Origin: Telmatactis stephensoni
Taxonomy: Eukaryota; Cnidaria; Anthozoa; Actiniaria; Isophelliidae
Length of the DNA: 64,000 nucleotides
Reading direction: 5' to 3'
NCBI GenBank assembly: GCA_029948255.1
Contig: JALIZF010001717.1
Location: forward strand, 62,001 to 126,000
Positions 31,298-44,900 of this stretch are shown piece by piece. The position numbers were made by a program, and so were the translations under genes. The first letter of the stretch is position 1. The number at the start of each line of letters is the position of its first letter. The notes beneath the pieces were generated by a model. It had not been told where the DNA came from, did not search any database, and worked only from the letters and a program-made list of their open reading frames with translations.

Positions 31298-32400
31298 CTT
31301 TCTTGCATGTATAAGTGCGTTATGACTCACAAATTTTCCGGGATCAAAGTAGTTTCTATTTTTAATCGGCCGAGGACACAGAACCTAAGGAATGAGTAAA
31401 AAGTGAATATAGAAACAATTAAGCCGTAGAGGTAGTAACTACCCCCAAAAAGCTTTACGTACCATGAGTTAAAAATACCAGCACTATTTCCAGGGACCCC
31501 TATATAATACCTTTTTGCAAAATGAAATCAAGTAAAGATATTTGGTCTTTTCACGCGTCACGGATAATTAAAAAATCCCTTTCACGTTCACGAAAAAAAT
31601 CAAAAGTTGCTTTCATGTGGATGCAAAAAGATTTTAGACCTGAAAATAAATCAGCCATCATTCATGTTTCACGCAAAAGGTTTAGGGGACTCTGTATTTC
31701 CAATCATTCTGGATAACCTTGTTGTTATTTTCTTTAAGAAGCAGAAGATTCACGAATATATATATATTATGGGAAATCAAAACAGAAACATAAGAGTTTC
31801 AACATCAGTCGCATGAAGGGTAGTACATGAATTTGAAAAGTGAAGGATAGGCTCTACTTTGACTACTCGTGGCACATAGAGCTATTCTTTATGCTAACTT
31901 TACGACTCAACCTTCCAGTTAAATGAACTATTTATTTTCAACTTTTAGTTTGTAAAATACCGTGTCCCGTACCGAGCCTCTACAAGTGTGTTATATATAA
32001 ATAAATCAATGTGCATGTGTTTGCAGTCCAGACTAGATTAACCAACTTTCAGTGATTTCTTTGAGTTATCGAAGGCTCAAAAATTGTTTCTCATAACCCG
32101 CAAAGTCATAAAGTACATGAATGATTTTTTTTCTCACGATATGTAAACGAGACTCAATACAATCCTGCGTGGCTGGCTCTAACGAGAAGGGAGAGGGAGG
32201 GGAACCCACCTTCTCTTCTCCTCCTCTCCTTCTCTTCCCCTCCCCCTCCCCCTCCCTCCCTCTCCCCTTCCCCTCTCCTAGAGCCAGTTACGCCGACTAA
32301 CTCGATACCTACACGAAATCATCAGAGCGAAGCTTGGTATTTACTAATGATGCCATCATAACGAGGTTCGATACATTAAATTCTTAGCTTAGACGCAGTG

Positions 32401-32467
32401 ATGGACGACAGTGAGCTTAAATACTTCCGTGTAATAATTGTAGTCTTACTACTGCTACAAGTTGAAG
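32401..32467 (+). CDS. Receptor B exon 1: signal peptide
   Basis: ATG at 32401 opens MDDSELKYFRVIIVVLLLLQ, followed by VE and a split glycine codon at a GTAAGT donor (phase 1). An acidic start, one lysine and arginine, and the hydrophobic VIIVVLLLL core look like a signal sequence. The next exon starts in the matching phase with CQDTCVPIG. This start is chosen because no other methionine leads into the discoidin exon in phase. Confidence 0.82.
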
Positions 32468-35400
32468 GTAAGTGAATAAAACACTGTTATGTAGTGCTGA
32501 TATCCCACTGCACTAGGCTTTGTCAATGAATTGTTTCAGCTTTAAATTTCACCGAAATATGACAATTGTTCGTCACGGTTAACTTGTTTTATTGTTGGAT
32601 ATAATAGCTGATTTCTTTCTTAGTTGCACCTTTTTTACCTAATAACGTTTTTCTTATTTTAAATAGTGAAATAGCATTCATATAATGAAATAACTATGAA
32701 TGCATTGTGATATTTCAAACAAATGTAGTTGCCCATTTTGTAAGACATCGCGTGTTTTTGTTTCGCTTCATTGAAATATTGCTATGTCATAAATAGACCT
32801 TTTTCGAGTTTGTTCTTTTACCACTGTAAAATTAGACAAAAGATGTAATGGCGCAGGCTTAGTCTCAAGTCAAGGTATATTATTCCTAAATACCAGCAGC
32901 GAGAAAAATATAAAATGTTCCCAATGAACAATTCACATTCCCGGAGTTTCCCAGAATTCATTACAATTCATTGCGCGCAAGCGAGGTCTTGGAAAAAAAT
33001 ATTAAAGCAAGCCTTAGATATACTGAAAAATTCACCAAAAAAAAACGAGTATAGTACCTACAAATTCCGATGAAAGTTCATAAGAAGGGTTTTGAGGAAA
33101 TTCTCTAAAGTTTCCGTGCTTCTTCTGAAATGACATAATCAACGTTTTTCTCATGTAAATGCAAGAGTTCCCAATAAATACCATCATTTCTTAATATTTT
33201 TGTCCCCTGACCTTGCTTGCGCACTCAAAATCGTAAAGAATTCTGGGAAACTCCAGGAAGGTGAATTCAAAACTGGATTTTAATGTCTTTAATCCCATGG
33301 GTCTTTCTTGAAAAGGAGGCTAACCCTGCATAGATGCGCCTTTTGTCGAGAAGTACAGCGGTCTCGAGCAAATGTGGTAGGGATATATGAAGGACTTACC
33401 GCAAATGTAAACTGGACTATCAAGATTCTATAATTTCAATCGTTATGTAGTGCTTTTTCCTTGTCCTTGTCCTTCTCTATTTTTGTCTTTATTGAGTGGT
33501 TTTTTAAAATTAGCCAGTGGAAAAAAGTGAATGTGCATGTATATTAAGGCTTCCACACGTGCAAAAATATTCTATGAAAAAATGACCAAATTCAGGGGGA
33601 ATTACCAATAACTTCGATAGCATATTGATATCTAAATTTCGAATTAAAGTTCGATCTGTGCAAAGATCTTTGTGATATTTTCAATCAAGTGATTTTTCCC
33701 CTTAGACAGAATATTCAATTCAAGATCGACTCGCGTGTTTTCGTGTCGCTTCAATGAAATTGTGCTATGGCACTATAAGAGACGATCAAGAAAAAGGATG
33801 TGAGATGCTATATTTTTATCTGTTATTATACGTTACTTTTTTGGCTAAACTAGAGCAAAGCCCTATCTTCTTCGTGTCTTGGCAGGATTTAATTTAACCC
33901 GTGAAACAAGGTCAGTGTACATATGTAATGGTCAAGAAGATATAAAAGAAAACGTAAACAATGAAAATAGAGCGCAAAAAACCCGTGAAATAAAAATTGA
34001 TTGTTACCGTGTAATAGTTTATTAATAGACACAAAAGAGTGATTTTTATTTGACCGTGAAAGAAAAATGACTACATTTAGTTTGTGGTAGTTGATAAGAA
34101 ACAAAAGAAAACAATGGCTTTAGAGTTTTCTACCAACTATCAGTTTGTCTTTCCCTGGTCAAATGACAACCACTCCGACTTTAGGACCTTAGTACGCTAG
34201 TATCCTATTACGCAAGTAGGCCAGTAGGTAAGCACCTTACTAAGCTATTACGCTAGTCTATCTACGCGCGTCAGGACGATGTCAAGCCTACAATATGGTT
34301 GGATTGATTATAGTATGAGGCATATAGTTCTCAGCAACGTGTATCCAGATAAGCGTCTTAGCATGGCTAGTCGTAATACTAAGTAAAAAAGAAGGGACAA
34401 AAAATATTAAAACGCGCAGCATACTATATATATGTCATTTTTGAAGGCAAACGGTACAATTTTGAGGGCTTGTATAATTGTAAATTCTAGCTCAAACCAT
34501 CTCAAACTTTATAATTGTGTATTTCAAACAAGTGTTATGACCAGGTTTAAAAATAAAATGCTTCTTATGCACTTAACATGCTATAGCCGGGGATATCAGA
34601 TAAACAAATAACATTTTTACCCTCTAAAACGGTTATATTTTTATTCAAGGTTGTCAAGATACTTGTGTCCCTATTGGTGTCGCAGACAAGAATGTCATAC
34701 CAGATAGCAGTTTTACAGCAACTTCTATATATGATAATCGCTATGCTGCTAAAGGTGCACGCCTGAATACAACTGGAACATGGGAACCCAAAGGCAATAG
34801 AAACCCTGATGACTATCTACAGATAGACTTGGGTAAAGCGGTTTATATTTGTGCACTAGCTACGCAGGGAAATGCTGTCCATCGTACTTTAAATGAATGG
34901 ACAACAGAATACAAGATATCCACATCTATTGATAACATTACATGGACTGTTTACCCACGTGACTCTTCGCCTAAGGTGGATATCACTGCTACATTTATTA
35001 CATTTCAAAATGCAATCTCACCGACATATAGTTTCAGAAAAAATTAGTTTATCAACACCAAGTATTTAAATACAATTTTATTAAATGTGCTCACCAATTA
35101 GTGTTAATTTAAAAAAATACATACATGATTGAGATCAGACTCCCTCAACAGGGCTTTTCAGCTCAATTTACAAATCCTAACTAAATCGACCATATAAATC
35201 AAACATAAATGGATTAAGAATCTCAACTGGCAAGGAGGCAAACCAGTTGGCTATATTACAAGCATGGCCGAGAAACTGAATTTGAACTAATCGAAATCGG
35301 AACAAATTCAGCCTCAGCTAGTGGCCAGAGCGGGAATCGAACCTGGGACCGCCAGATTGCGAGACCATCGCTCTGACCACTCGGCCATGCTGCCTCCTAC

Positions 35401-38400
35401 AATCACTTAATCAAAATGTAAAAGCCGCATGTTCTATTTGTTTTGTTTTATGTAGCAATAAACAAGTTAAATGTAATGAAATTAAAAGTTAAAAGACATA
35501 AACAAAAACTCGTCTCTCTTCTCAATCTTTTTTTAATTATGCTGACAAGTTAATGACTAGTCGATATTTCGTAAGTTGCTTGTAAATCAACAGGTTTTCA
35601 GTGCTTGTCTTTTTTTGTAAACAGCTATTCCCTGGTAACACAGACATTGATACTGTTGTCAAGAATGTTCTGGGATATCCCTGTCCAGGCAAAACTGATC
35701 AGATTTATACCTACAAGGTGGCACAATTTCAAAGCTCTACGAGTAGAAGTGTATAGAGTGGATGTAAAAGGTGAGTTATTCAGTATTTGAATTCTAACAT
35801 TAACTATCATTAATGATTCGACGTTATGAGTATCTGTTGAAACTCAACGAGGGGGACATGGGGGGGGGGCATGGGGGGCATGGGAGGGGCATGGGGGGCA
35901 TGGGGGGGGGGCATGGGGGGCATGGGGGGGTTGGGGGGGAGGTGGGGGGTTGCCAAAATCCGCAAATCCGCAAGAAAATCGTGAAACCGCAAAACCGCTT
36001 GGGAAATTGATTAAAATTTGCATGTGTAATTTCGGTAATAAACGCACTTCAAAACTACTATATTTTAAAAGAATGTTACAACAAACGCTTATTTATACAT
36101 TTGCATGCGATGCGTTGATTTAAAGTTTGTTCCGCAATGGAATATTGTTAAAGAAAGCGATTTCTCTAAGGAAAAGTACGTTACGCATGTCTGCAAGTAG
36201 CTTGGCCATATAAATTATAGTTTTCATTGGATCATTCCTTCAAATCCGCGATCCTGACCATTGTGGACGAATCCGAAAATGCGTTCTTAAAAATATCATT
36301 ATCCGAAAATCCGCGCATAAAAGAAGGTTCAATCCGCCGATCCGCAAATCTCCATGTTTCCCTTCCCAACGGCATGCGCTTTTGAAGCCAACTGGCCGAT
36401 CGTTACTGAAGATGCAGGTTAGCAGTTGCATAGGAATCCCGAGTAATAAGCAGTTCAGAGTGTCACGCCAGCGCGATAAAGGAGAATAAGCAATAAAATA
36501 TTCCTCGTGACTATCTGCGAGTTCACTGTTTCAAGCAGGTAAAAGTGTTTACCTTCCTGTTAATGTCATATTTTGAACTGCCCTAGAGCTTTGCACGATG
36601 CCTTTTCTATATGAAAGTGTGTTTGGCTAACTTCTTACAGCTTACAACAAAATTCGGGGCTATCGTTCTCACCCTGTGTATTTTCTCCTAAAAGGTACCT
36701 GATTCCTATCCAGGTGGGCGTGACAAAAAATAATTTTTACTTCAAAAAATGGCAGCAACCTGAAAACAAGATATGTAGCATTTTTCAGTTTCATTAGCAC
36801 TAAAGATAGAATCTTCTATAAGACGGCATCTTTTTTACTGGAAAAAAACCCCTAAGTGTAAACAGAACTAGTTTAGTATATATCATTTTATGTACTAAAA
36901 CTCCCATACCGTATAAAATTGACAAAAATATACCATTCATGATGCACAATGGCGTACTTAATGGTTTCACTTCTTCACCAGATCAACAATTGTCATACAC
37001 TTGTATAACTTCGATATCAACACAGTAAGCGCGCAAATATAGAGGGTATTGGACATTATATCCCACCGATAAATTTTTACATGCACTTATTGGCTAAAAC
37101 AGGTCACGTGGTACATTTTCAGCGGACAGTTATCCTGTAATATTCCCCGTCCGAGGTGACATCCGTCCGCTCAGCGAAAAATAGAAATGAGAGGACAAAA
37201 TTAAGTCCGGGGGAATAACAATTTAAAGAAATCTTCATTAGATGACAGTCACTACGATGAAGTTGATGAATTCCAACTAAGAGAAATATCTCTTAAATAT
37301 GTTATCAGTGGATACGGTGCTACCGGGAGTACAAGTACTGAACAACAAAGAACGCCATTACATCCAATCTCACAGAACGTCTCCCAAGTTGCAGCTGTCA
37401 CTACTTTGCAGAAATATTCTACCTTGAGCTCCATCCCACGTCATCAAAGTCCGTTTTATCCAAATTTAATTCTCGATCAACACCCTTTCCGCTTCTGCAG
37501 CACAGTTTCAATCCGATGTTTTGTAATCAGAGAGCCATGGCACCATTTTCAAGTCCAGCAACAGGCCAGAACTACACTGGTTGCACATTCAGCTACTTTT
37601 CCAACGAGCAAAAAGAACCAACAAAGAGAAGACGTGCTTTCATTCTTGACTCTGACGGTGGAGATTAAATTTGAAGGAGTTTTGAACAGTATAAACAGTT
37701 TTTCACTAACATTAGAACTTTGTGTTATGATAGTTTACCATGCGACTTGTCGTAGTCACGTGAGCATTGTAAGGTCACGTGAGCATTGTAATAAAGATTC
37801 TCGTATTTTCACTTCATGTTATATAAGATCATTATAGTAATCTATAACTATAGAAAACATATTTGAAAACAACCTATTAAAGACAATACTTCAGGAATAC
37901 TCCATCTTATTAAGTGAGTAATATCGTAGATTTCAAAATGGATATAATTAAGGTAATTAATTACCTTAATTATATCCATTTTGAAATCATTTTGAATTCC
38001 GTAGAAATAAAACTAGAAATAAAATTCTCATAAAACTTCACACAGTGATAATTTTTGAGTTGCTTATCCCAAAAATGAAATAAAAAATGGGGGTCACCGT
38101 AGCCGTTTTTGCGCTAGATTGCTTTAAAGTACACCATCTTTTGTGTCTTGAGGGCTCAAGTTTCGAAGATCAAAATCGTGTCAAAAATAATTAATTTCTT
38201 AAATCTGAGCAGTGCTAGCTCACTAATATGAGCTCATTTTCTCTCTTTGGGCAATAGCCTAGTATTATGATGCAATAAATTGTTGTAAAAATGCGTTTGC
38301 TACAAGAAAGAATGTAAAATTGGTTAATAGTACGTGCCCTTGAAGCAGCGTGAAAGCACCTTCCGACCGTACGTTTTATAAAATATCTAAAAAACTGGAA

Positions 38401-38944
38401 ATGGAATCTTGACTATAATTATATATGTGATAGAGAACCTTATTGCCGTTGATTTGAAAAAATAAAAAGAATAGGTGTCCGTGCTCGTTTCCGCGCAACG
38501 ACGCGCTAAAGTGTGAAACAAGACGTCGTAAACAGCCTGTGACCGAAGAGGACTGAGGCGAGTAACTACTAAAGCGCCTCTTAGAGCGTGTCTACTGTTC
38601 AAAACTTCATAAGACTAAAGCTTGCATCATTTTAAGTCAAATATATATCTTTTACAATCAAACAAATCAAAATAGGCAAATCAAAATTATGCTATGCGCA
38701 GTAGAGATGCGCACTGCAAAACTACGGAATTGCCTTAAGTGGTAATTGAACTTTGTGTCATGCAATTTTGGTCTGAAATCATACTCCGCTATGCGGTCGT
38801 GCAATTTTGTAATTAGTCACTCGTATGATTTTAGACCAAATTGCACTCCACTCAGTTCAATTACTATTATATATTATTATTAGTAATATTATTATCATTT
38901 TTGTTGTCATTGTTTTTTACGTTGTTAATGTTGTTTTTGTTTAG

Positions 38945-38984
<40 letters not shown>

Positions 38985-41900
38985 GCTTTTATCATTAATG
39001 GGAAACAACTTTCTTGGAAAAGTTAAATCATATGCATTGCTTTTTTCTTAGCTTCCGGTAATGTTATAAAAGAGTTATCCGACCAGACTCTGCCAGCATC
39101 GACAAACACTCAGGTAGACTTGGTATGCAAGGTACAAGATGTACTGATACAGAATATTGAATGGTATTTTGATGTTACTGATGTGACAAGCCTATCTAGT
39201 GGCATGATGCGTGGAGCTAACTTTGTAAAATCTGTATTAAAAGTTAACTACACGAATGCTGATGATATATACAGCAATTATCAGTAAGTACATGACACAA
39301 ATAACTCATATTACTGATATGACACTCTACTGACTTTAAGGAAAGAGATTCGGGCCCTTTTCTGAACGTTTGGTTTGAACTTTTTGAACTTTTAATTCCG
39401 TCGTATATTCAGAGTTTTTTTAATATATGGAGTAAATCCGCAATTTCTAAAATTTGCTTTGTTTCGATACTTTATGTTTATCTTTTTTCAGTTGTTTGAA
39501 AAGTTCATCATCTGTGACATGCAGAAAAACTTTCATATGCAAAGCCAGGAAACAAAGTTCAACATGTGGTTTTGAGGTTGCTGAAGTTAAAGTCATACTC
39601 GGTAAGCTAAGATTCATCATCATTGAATAATTCTTAAAAGTTGAAAACTCAATATAACAATTTCCAGTCATTTTTTCTTAACTCCTATCAGTTATCAAAT
39701 TACAGCTAAAATCTTTGCATCGCGACCTCCAACGTCGGTAGGTTTTTGACTTTTCTGATCCGTCCATCATTCTTGAGGGCAGAGCTTACATGAACTCGTT
39801 CAGTGATTGGTTGATTTGTAATAAGCTCCGTCCCCGAACTGATTGACGGATCAGAAAAGAAAGAAAAAATTAAAACAAACTCATAATTTGCTGGTCGCGA
39901 TGCAACGATTTCGTTTGTAAGTGCAAATAAGTTCGATGTGAGCAATGTGGAAATAACACTTTTTTGAACTGTGAAAAATAGCTTCCTTTTTTCCTTTTAT
40001 TATGGTTGAAGCGATGTGGAAATTAATAGCATTTTGACACTGTGTCCCCTTATTAGACCTAATTTGCTTGCCCCAATGCTTTCTCATTGCAGTCCTCTTG
40101 GAGAAACATTTGTTCGAGTGAACATTACTTCGCGTAACCGTATCTTCCAAAAAGATTGTGTTGGGAAAATCACGAGGACAGAGGTTCATATTATGTGCTT
40201 CTTGCTTGTTTTTTCTTTTTCATATTTGTATTATGGTTGCAGACTACCCTTCATCTCTATCATGGTCTCTTGGTGACATAACAGTTAACTCAGTCAAAGT
40301 TACATGGACTCAACCTACTCTTAAGGCATCGCAGGGTGTAATCACATCATATGTCATACAATACAATCCCAGTTTGAATTCTAGGATAATACCAGTCAAC
40401 AAATCACCTCCTGCTAACAGTTTTATCATAAATGGTTTAACAACATGTACATACTATAATGTGAAGATCAAGGCGAGCAGTAAACTTGGCGATGGACCAT
40501 GGGCTTCAAAGGCTTTTAGGACACAATCTGAATGTAAGTTTTATCAAGGAATGTTTTTATATCGTCTCCACGTTTGCTAAATTCTTTTCCATTAGAATCA
40601 CAGACACATTTGAAAGACCGTAAAAGTATCCATGTAACGCTATTTTGTTGATATAAGTAAGGGTTATGGGTCGATCTGAAGCGCGACGGGTATGTGATAT
40701 ATCCACCAAGAGCGCAGCTCCGGATCGAGATTAATACTTTGAAAAACACCGCGTTGAAACGTTGAAAAATATTTTATGAAAACCATATACAATTGCTTAT
40801 GCAAGCCTCTATATGCAGTGAGATAAACACTTTGGAAGATGTAGAGCACTCAACAAACAAACACTCAAGTACGCCTCGTGCTCCTTAGTTAGCTTGCTTT
40901 TCTTGTACTCTACATCTTATCCAGAGTATTTATATCGAACAGAAAATATGGGCGCGCGTTTTATGTCGCTTAATTATCAAAAATTAGACCATTTAGACAT
41001 CCCACTGGTAAAAACAAAGGACGGGTGATATAGTTGTCCTAGTGGTGAAAGCACTGCCCATTCACCGCTGTGGTCCAGGTTTCAGTCCCATCTCAGGCAC
41101 TGGATCATATGTGAATTATTGAGTTTGTTTTGATGTGTTGTTTTCTATCTTGCCACGAAGTTTTTTATCTGGGAACATGTGAGTTGAGCGTTGAATGTAA
41201 AATACTTAATATAGATAGTGAGTTTGAGTGTCAGATGATGAAGAACCACTGTGTGGATCTTCTGCTGCGAAAAGAGTATGCATATAGTATACTATGAAAG
41301 TAAGGCTCTAGGCATTAAAGTATACTTTGAAGGAAAGCTTTTAAAGAAGACGCCAGTTAAAACATTCATACAGAAAAGAAAAGGTTTTGTTTTTGTACCA
41401 TAGCTCCAAGAACACCAAGAGGGCTTGGCATTACCAGCGTCCGTAACGATACAGTTCATTTACAGTGGAGGGAACCACCCTCACTTATACACCCACTTGA
41501 AAAATACATTGTAAGTTGAAATTTGAGAACATTTCAAATCGTAATAAATATGGAAGAAAATGAGGGTGAGTTAGATTAGTAAGTCGACTACATGGTGAAT
41601 CATTTCTATCGAATGAAGCTTCGATTGATAACTAGCTCTAGTTACGACCACTTTTTAAAATTTCAGAGGTTGTCGCTTACTACAAGATTGTCAATAGTAC
41701 AGTATAATACCTTATTATGAGGAAACATTATTGCTGGATCACTGATTGCAATTTATGGTGTTTGTACAAAAGACAAATGAGTTTTTAAATCTTCAGTAGA
41801 ATTTAATTTGTAATTTTAATCTGACTGTGTTTTTATCAGTAAGTATGTCAGTAGCTATGTTGTATAGTTAGATGTTCTTATTTTTTTATTTGTTTTTTTT

Positions 41901-44900
41901 TATTTTTTATTTTTTTCATTTCTTGTAGATCACTTATTCCGGAAAAAAATTATACACTTGTACTTGCACTGGATTCCAAGACAGTGGCAAAGAAGAAACC
42001 ACTTCAAACAACAAGATCGTCACTGGCCTTTACCCAGCTACTAAATACACATTTAAAGTTTCTGCAGTGACAAAATGTGGCCAAGGGAAGCAGAGTAATG
42101 CAGTTGACATAATAACAAAAACTGGAGGTAAAAACCGTACTTATTTTTGTTTTGTTTTAACAGCTTTATTGGCCTTCAGATAATTACATATACAAAACTA
42201 CAATACTACTACTAATAATAATAACAATAATAAAAAAGGACCAAAAGGGAAAGGCGCGAAAGGGACCTTGAGTCCCATGTAGGGGCACATCCCTACTAAA
42301 ACGATAAAAACAATATAATAACCTTGGGCAAAACAAAAACAACTAGACGCCTAATAGGCGTTCACTCGGCTACCACAGGTAGCCCGAGTAAAAAGTTACA
42401 TCTATTGATTGCAAATTAAAACCTACGATAAACTTAGAATAAGTTACTAGAAAAAGCTATAGATAATACTACGAGAATAAACTAGAAATAAACTTTGTCG
42501 AAGAAAACACAGTTAAATGTATTGTTGCCAATGGCAACCACAGTTGTGATTCAGACTCCATGAGCATGGCCGTAAGAACCATTTCAAGTACAGTTTAAAA
42601 AGAATATCTTGCAAAAGACCATCATGCTAAACAAAAAGTTAATCAAACATCAAAGTGTGCGTTAGCCTGCTGGCAGCACTACTCTATCTTCCTTGTGGTT
42701 ATCGAGAAGTTCCTCAACATTAGACTTTCATAGACCTAATCCACGCTCCACAATGTGAATCCCAATTCATGCGTGACAAAACTCTAGACGATTTATTTTC
42801 TTTTGTTTTTACTCTTAAAAATCTCATAAGAATATATCCCAAAGGAATAACGACGATAATCTGGGGTCATCCACTACGGTTAGGACGAAGCTTGTGATTT
42901 GGTAAAGCAAAACTGAAAAACAAAGAATATGCGGATTACTCTGAACAATGTCTTTAACTTATACTTGTCGCCTGTGGCATTGTTTCCTTCCGACCATAGT
43001 GTATTACTGATAATCTGACAAGTCTCAAAACAAAAGTCCATCGTTCCTAGGGAGGTTTGTCATACTGAATTGTCATTGTCATACGATGGATTAGATCTAT
43101 TCAATCAGTCCCTTGAGTCCCAAAAGACACTGAAGCGGCTGCGCTTGTTGGACGAAAAAATACCGTATTGTCAATTTTTTTAAAATTATTTTGATATACA
43201 TAGCTCCACCTGCGGCAATCGTGGACATTGTCTTTACCATTAAAAGTCCTGTGACTAATATTATGTTATGGAAAACGTCTGACATCAATGGACCAATAAG
43301 GTGAGCTTAACTCAGGGGCGGATCCAGGATTTTGCAAAGGGGTCCCAAATAGGCCTCGTGAGAGATGACGTCACATCCAAGATGGCGGCCTCCTAACAAT
43401 GGAATCATCAAATTGGGTTTTGCCGACGAGTAAGTACGGCGCTAAGGGAGTGTCCGGTGCACCTATGGACATCCCCCTGGATCCGCCCCTGTAACTTCTA
43501 CTGACTTCGAATTTGCAAGCTGAAATTTTGTGATATGGGCTCGAACCTATTGTTTAATACAATAACCTTTGTTCTCTTTATAAGTAAATATCAAGTTATC
43601 GTTGGTAAAGTTGTGGACGAGGAGAGAGAAAACCATTCCTTTAATGAAGCAAAGCTAGTAAACTACACCAAAGCACAAGAAATGGGTTTGTCCTACTACA
43701 TAGCTGCTCAACTAACTCCTGACCCCGACAACGTTCCAAAGGACTTGTTCTTTACTTTAGGAGATGGGAAAAAGTACGGAGGATTTGAAAATGTTAAACT
43801 GGAGGAAGGGAAAACCTATGAGGTTTATCAAAGAGCCTTGACTCAAGGAGAAGAGGTACCTTATCATAGGAAATTTTCAATCACAGACATTTCGCGATTT
43901 TGTAAGGTGACTCGAAGTAGTTGTTTTCAGACCGCACCGCACATTTTCATTTGGCGCAATGGACAACGTAATGCGCACCAATGGACTTGGTTTCTACACC
44001 AAATATGAGGATAACTGAGATTGAAGTTTTATATGATGTTATAATTATTCGATCAACATTTTTAAATTAGCGAAAATCGAACATCGTCAAAATTGGTTTT
44101 CCTCTAATATCTCGCAAAATTGATGAGCTTCAGATAAGCGGAAAACTGCATTAAAAAATCCATACAGATGCTCAACATTTCAAAGTGATTTTAGGAGATT
44201 TAATCTGTTTGATTTTCTTTAAATCACCAAAGTTTCCACAGATGCTGTATTTCTATTCTTCGACATAACGGCAGCGTAAAAAGTACTCGAAGTACGCAAA
44301 ACACCACGAGAACACTGTGGAAATATTGCTAAAATATACACACTTACCTTACGTAAAAAAGCCGACTTTCAACTCTTCATCGATGTCAAGATAGATTATT
44401 TTCTTTACACGTCTCTCGTGAGACATTTTCTCCGCAACTTGTACATCAGAAGTTGTTTTTGAAAATCTCAAAAACGCAGGATTATTTTCATTTGGCGCAA
44501 TGGACAAGGTAATGCGCACCAATGGACTTGGTTTCTACACCAAATATATAAGATTGGAGTTTTAAATGGTGTTATAATTAAATCGATCAGCGTTTTTAAA
44601 ATAGCGAAAATCGAACATCGTCAAAAATTGTTTTCCTCTAATATCTCGCAAAATTGATGAGCTTCAGACAAGCGGAAAACTGCATGAAAAAATTTAGACA
44701 AATGTACAACATTTCAAAGTGATTTTAGGAGATAGATTTAATCTGTTTGATTTTCTATAAATTTCACGAGAACACTGTGGAAATATTGCTAAAATATACA
44801 AATAAAAAAATTCGGACATCGATGAAGAGTTGGAAGTCGGCTTTTTTACGTAAGGTAAGTGTATATTTTAGCAATATTTCCACAGTGTTCTCGTGGTGTT

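Larger units (their letters stand above)
29428..32400. other. Spacer between unit 1 and receptor B, including promoter region
   Basis: The end of homology between units is near 29872. Beyond it there is no gene in about 2.5 kb. The spacer holds an inverted degenerate copy of the receptor first exon (30780-30985), a MITE (31017-31297) and a polypurine/polypyrimidine hairpin element (about 32171-32292). The promoter of receptor B should lie just upstream of 32401. No TATA box stands out. Confidence 0.6.

Noticed and set aside
34829..35047. Open frame continuing past the F5/8C exon of receptor B into PKVDITATFITF
   Set aside because: Read-through of a splice donor into the intron; the next half of the discoidin domain is in the downstream exon, as in receptor A.
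37406..37837. 143-residue open frame
   Set aside because: Mostly the wrong frame across a Crypton C-terminal relic; the recognisable protein (NYTGCTFSYF, KRRRAFILDSD) is in another frame.
38841..39026. Poly-valine open frame
   Set aside because: Translation of the (TTG)n microsatellite at 38945-38985.
43535..44008. Long open frame extending beyond the membrane-proximal exon (VPYHRKFSITDISRF)
   Set aside because: The extension is intronic: the GAG|GTACC donor joins in phase to the next exon, and in both copies the extension ends without a domain. An alternative truncated form cannot be excluded but has no support.
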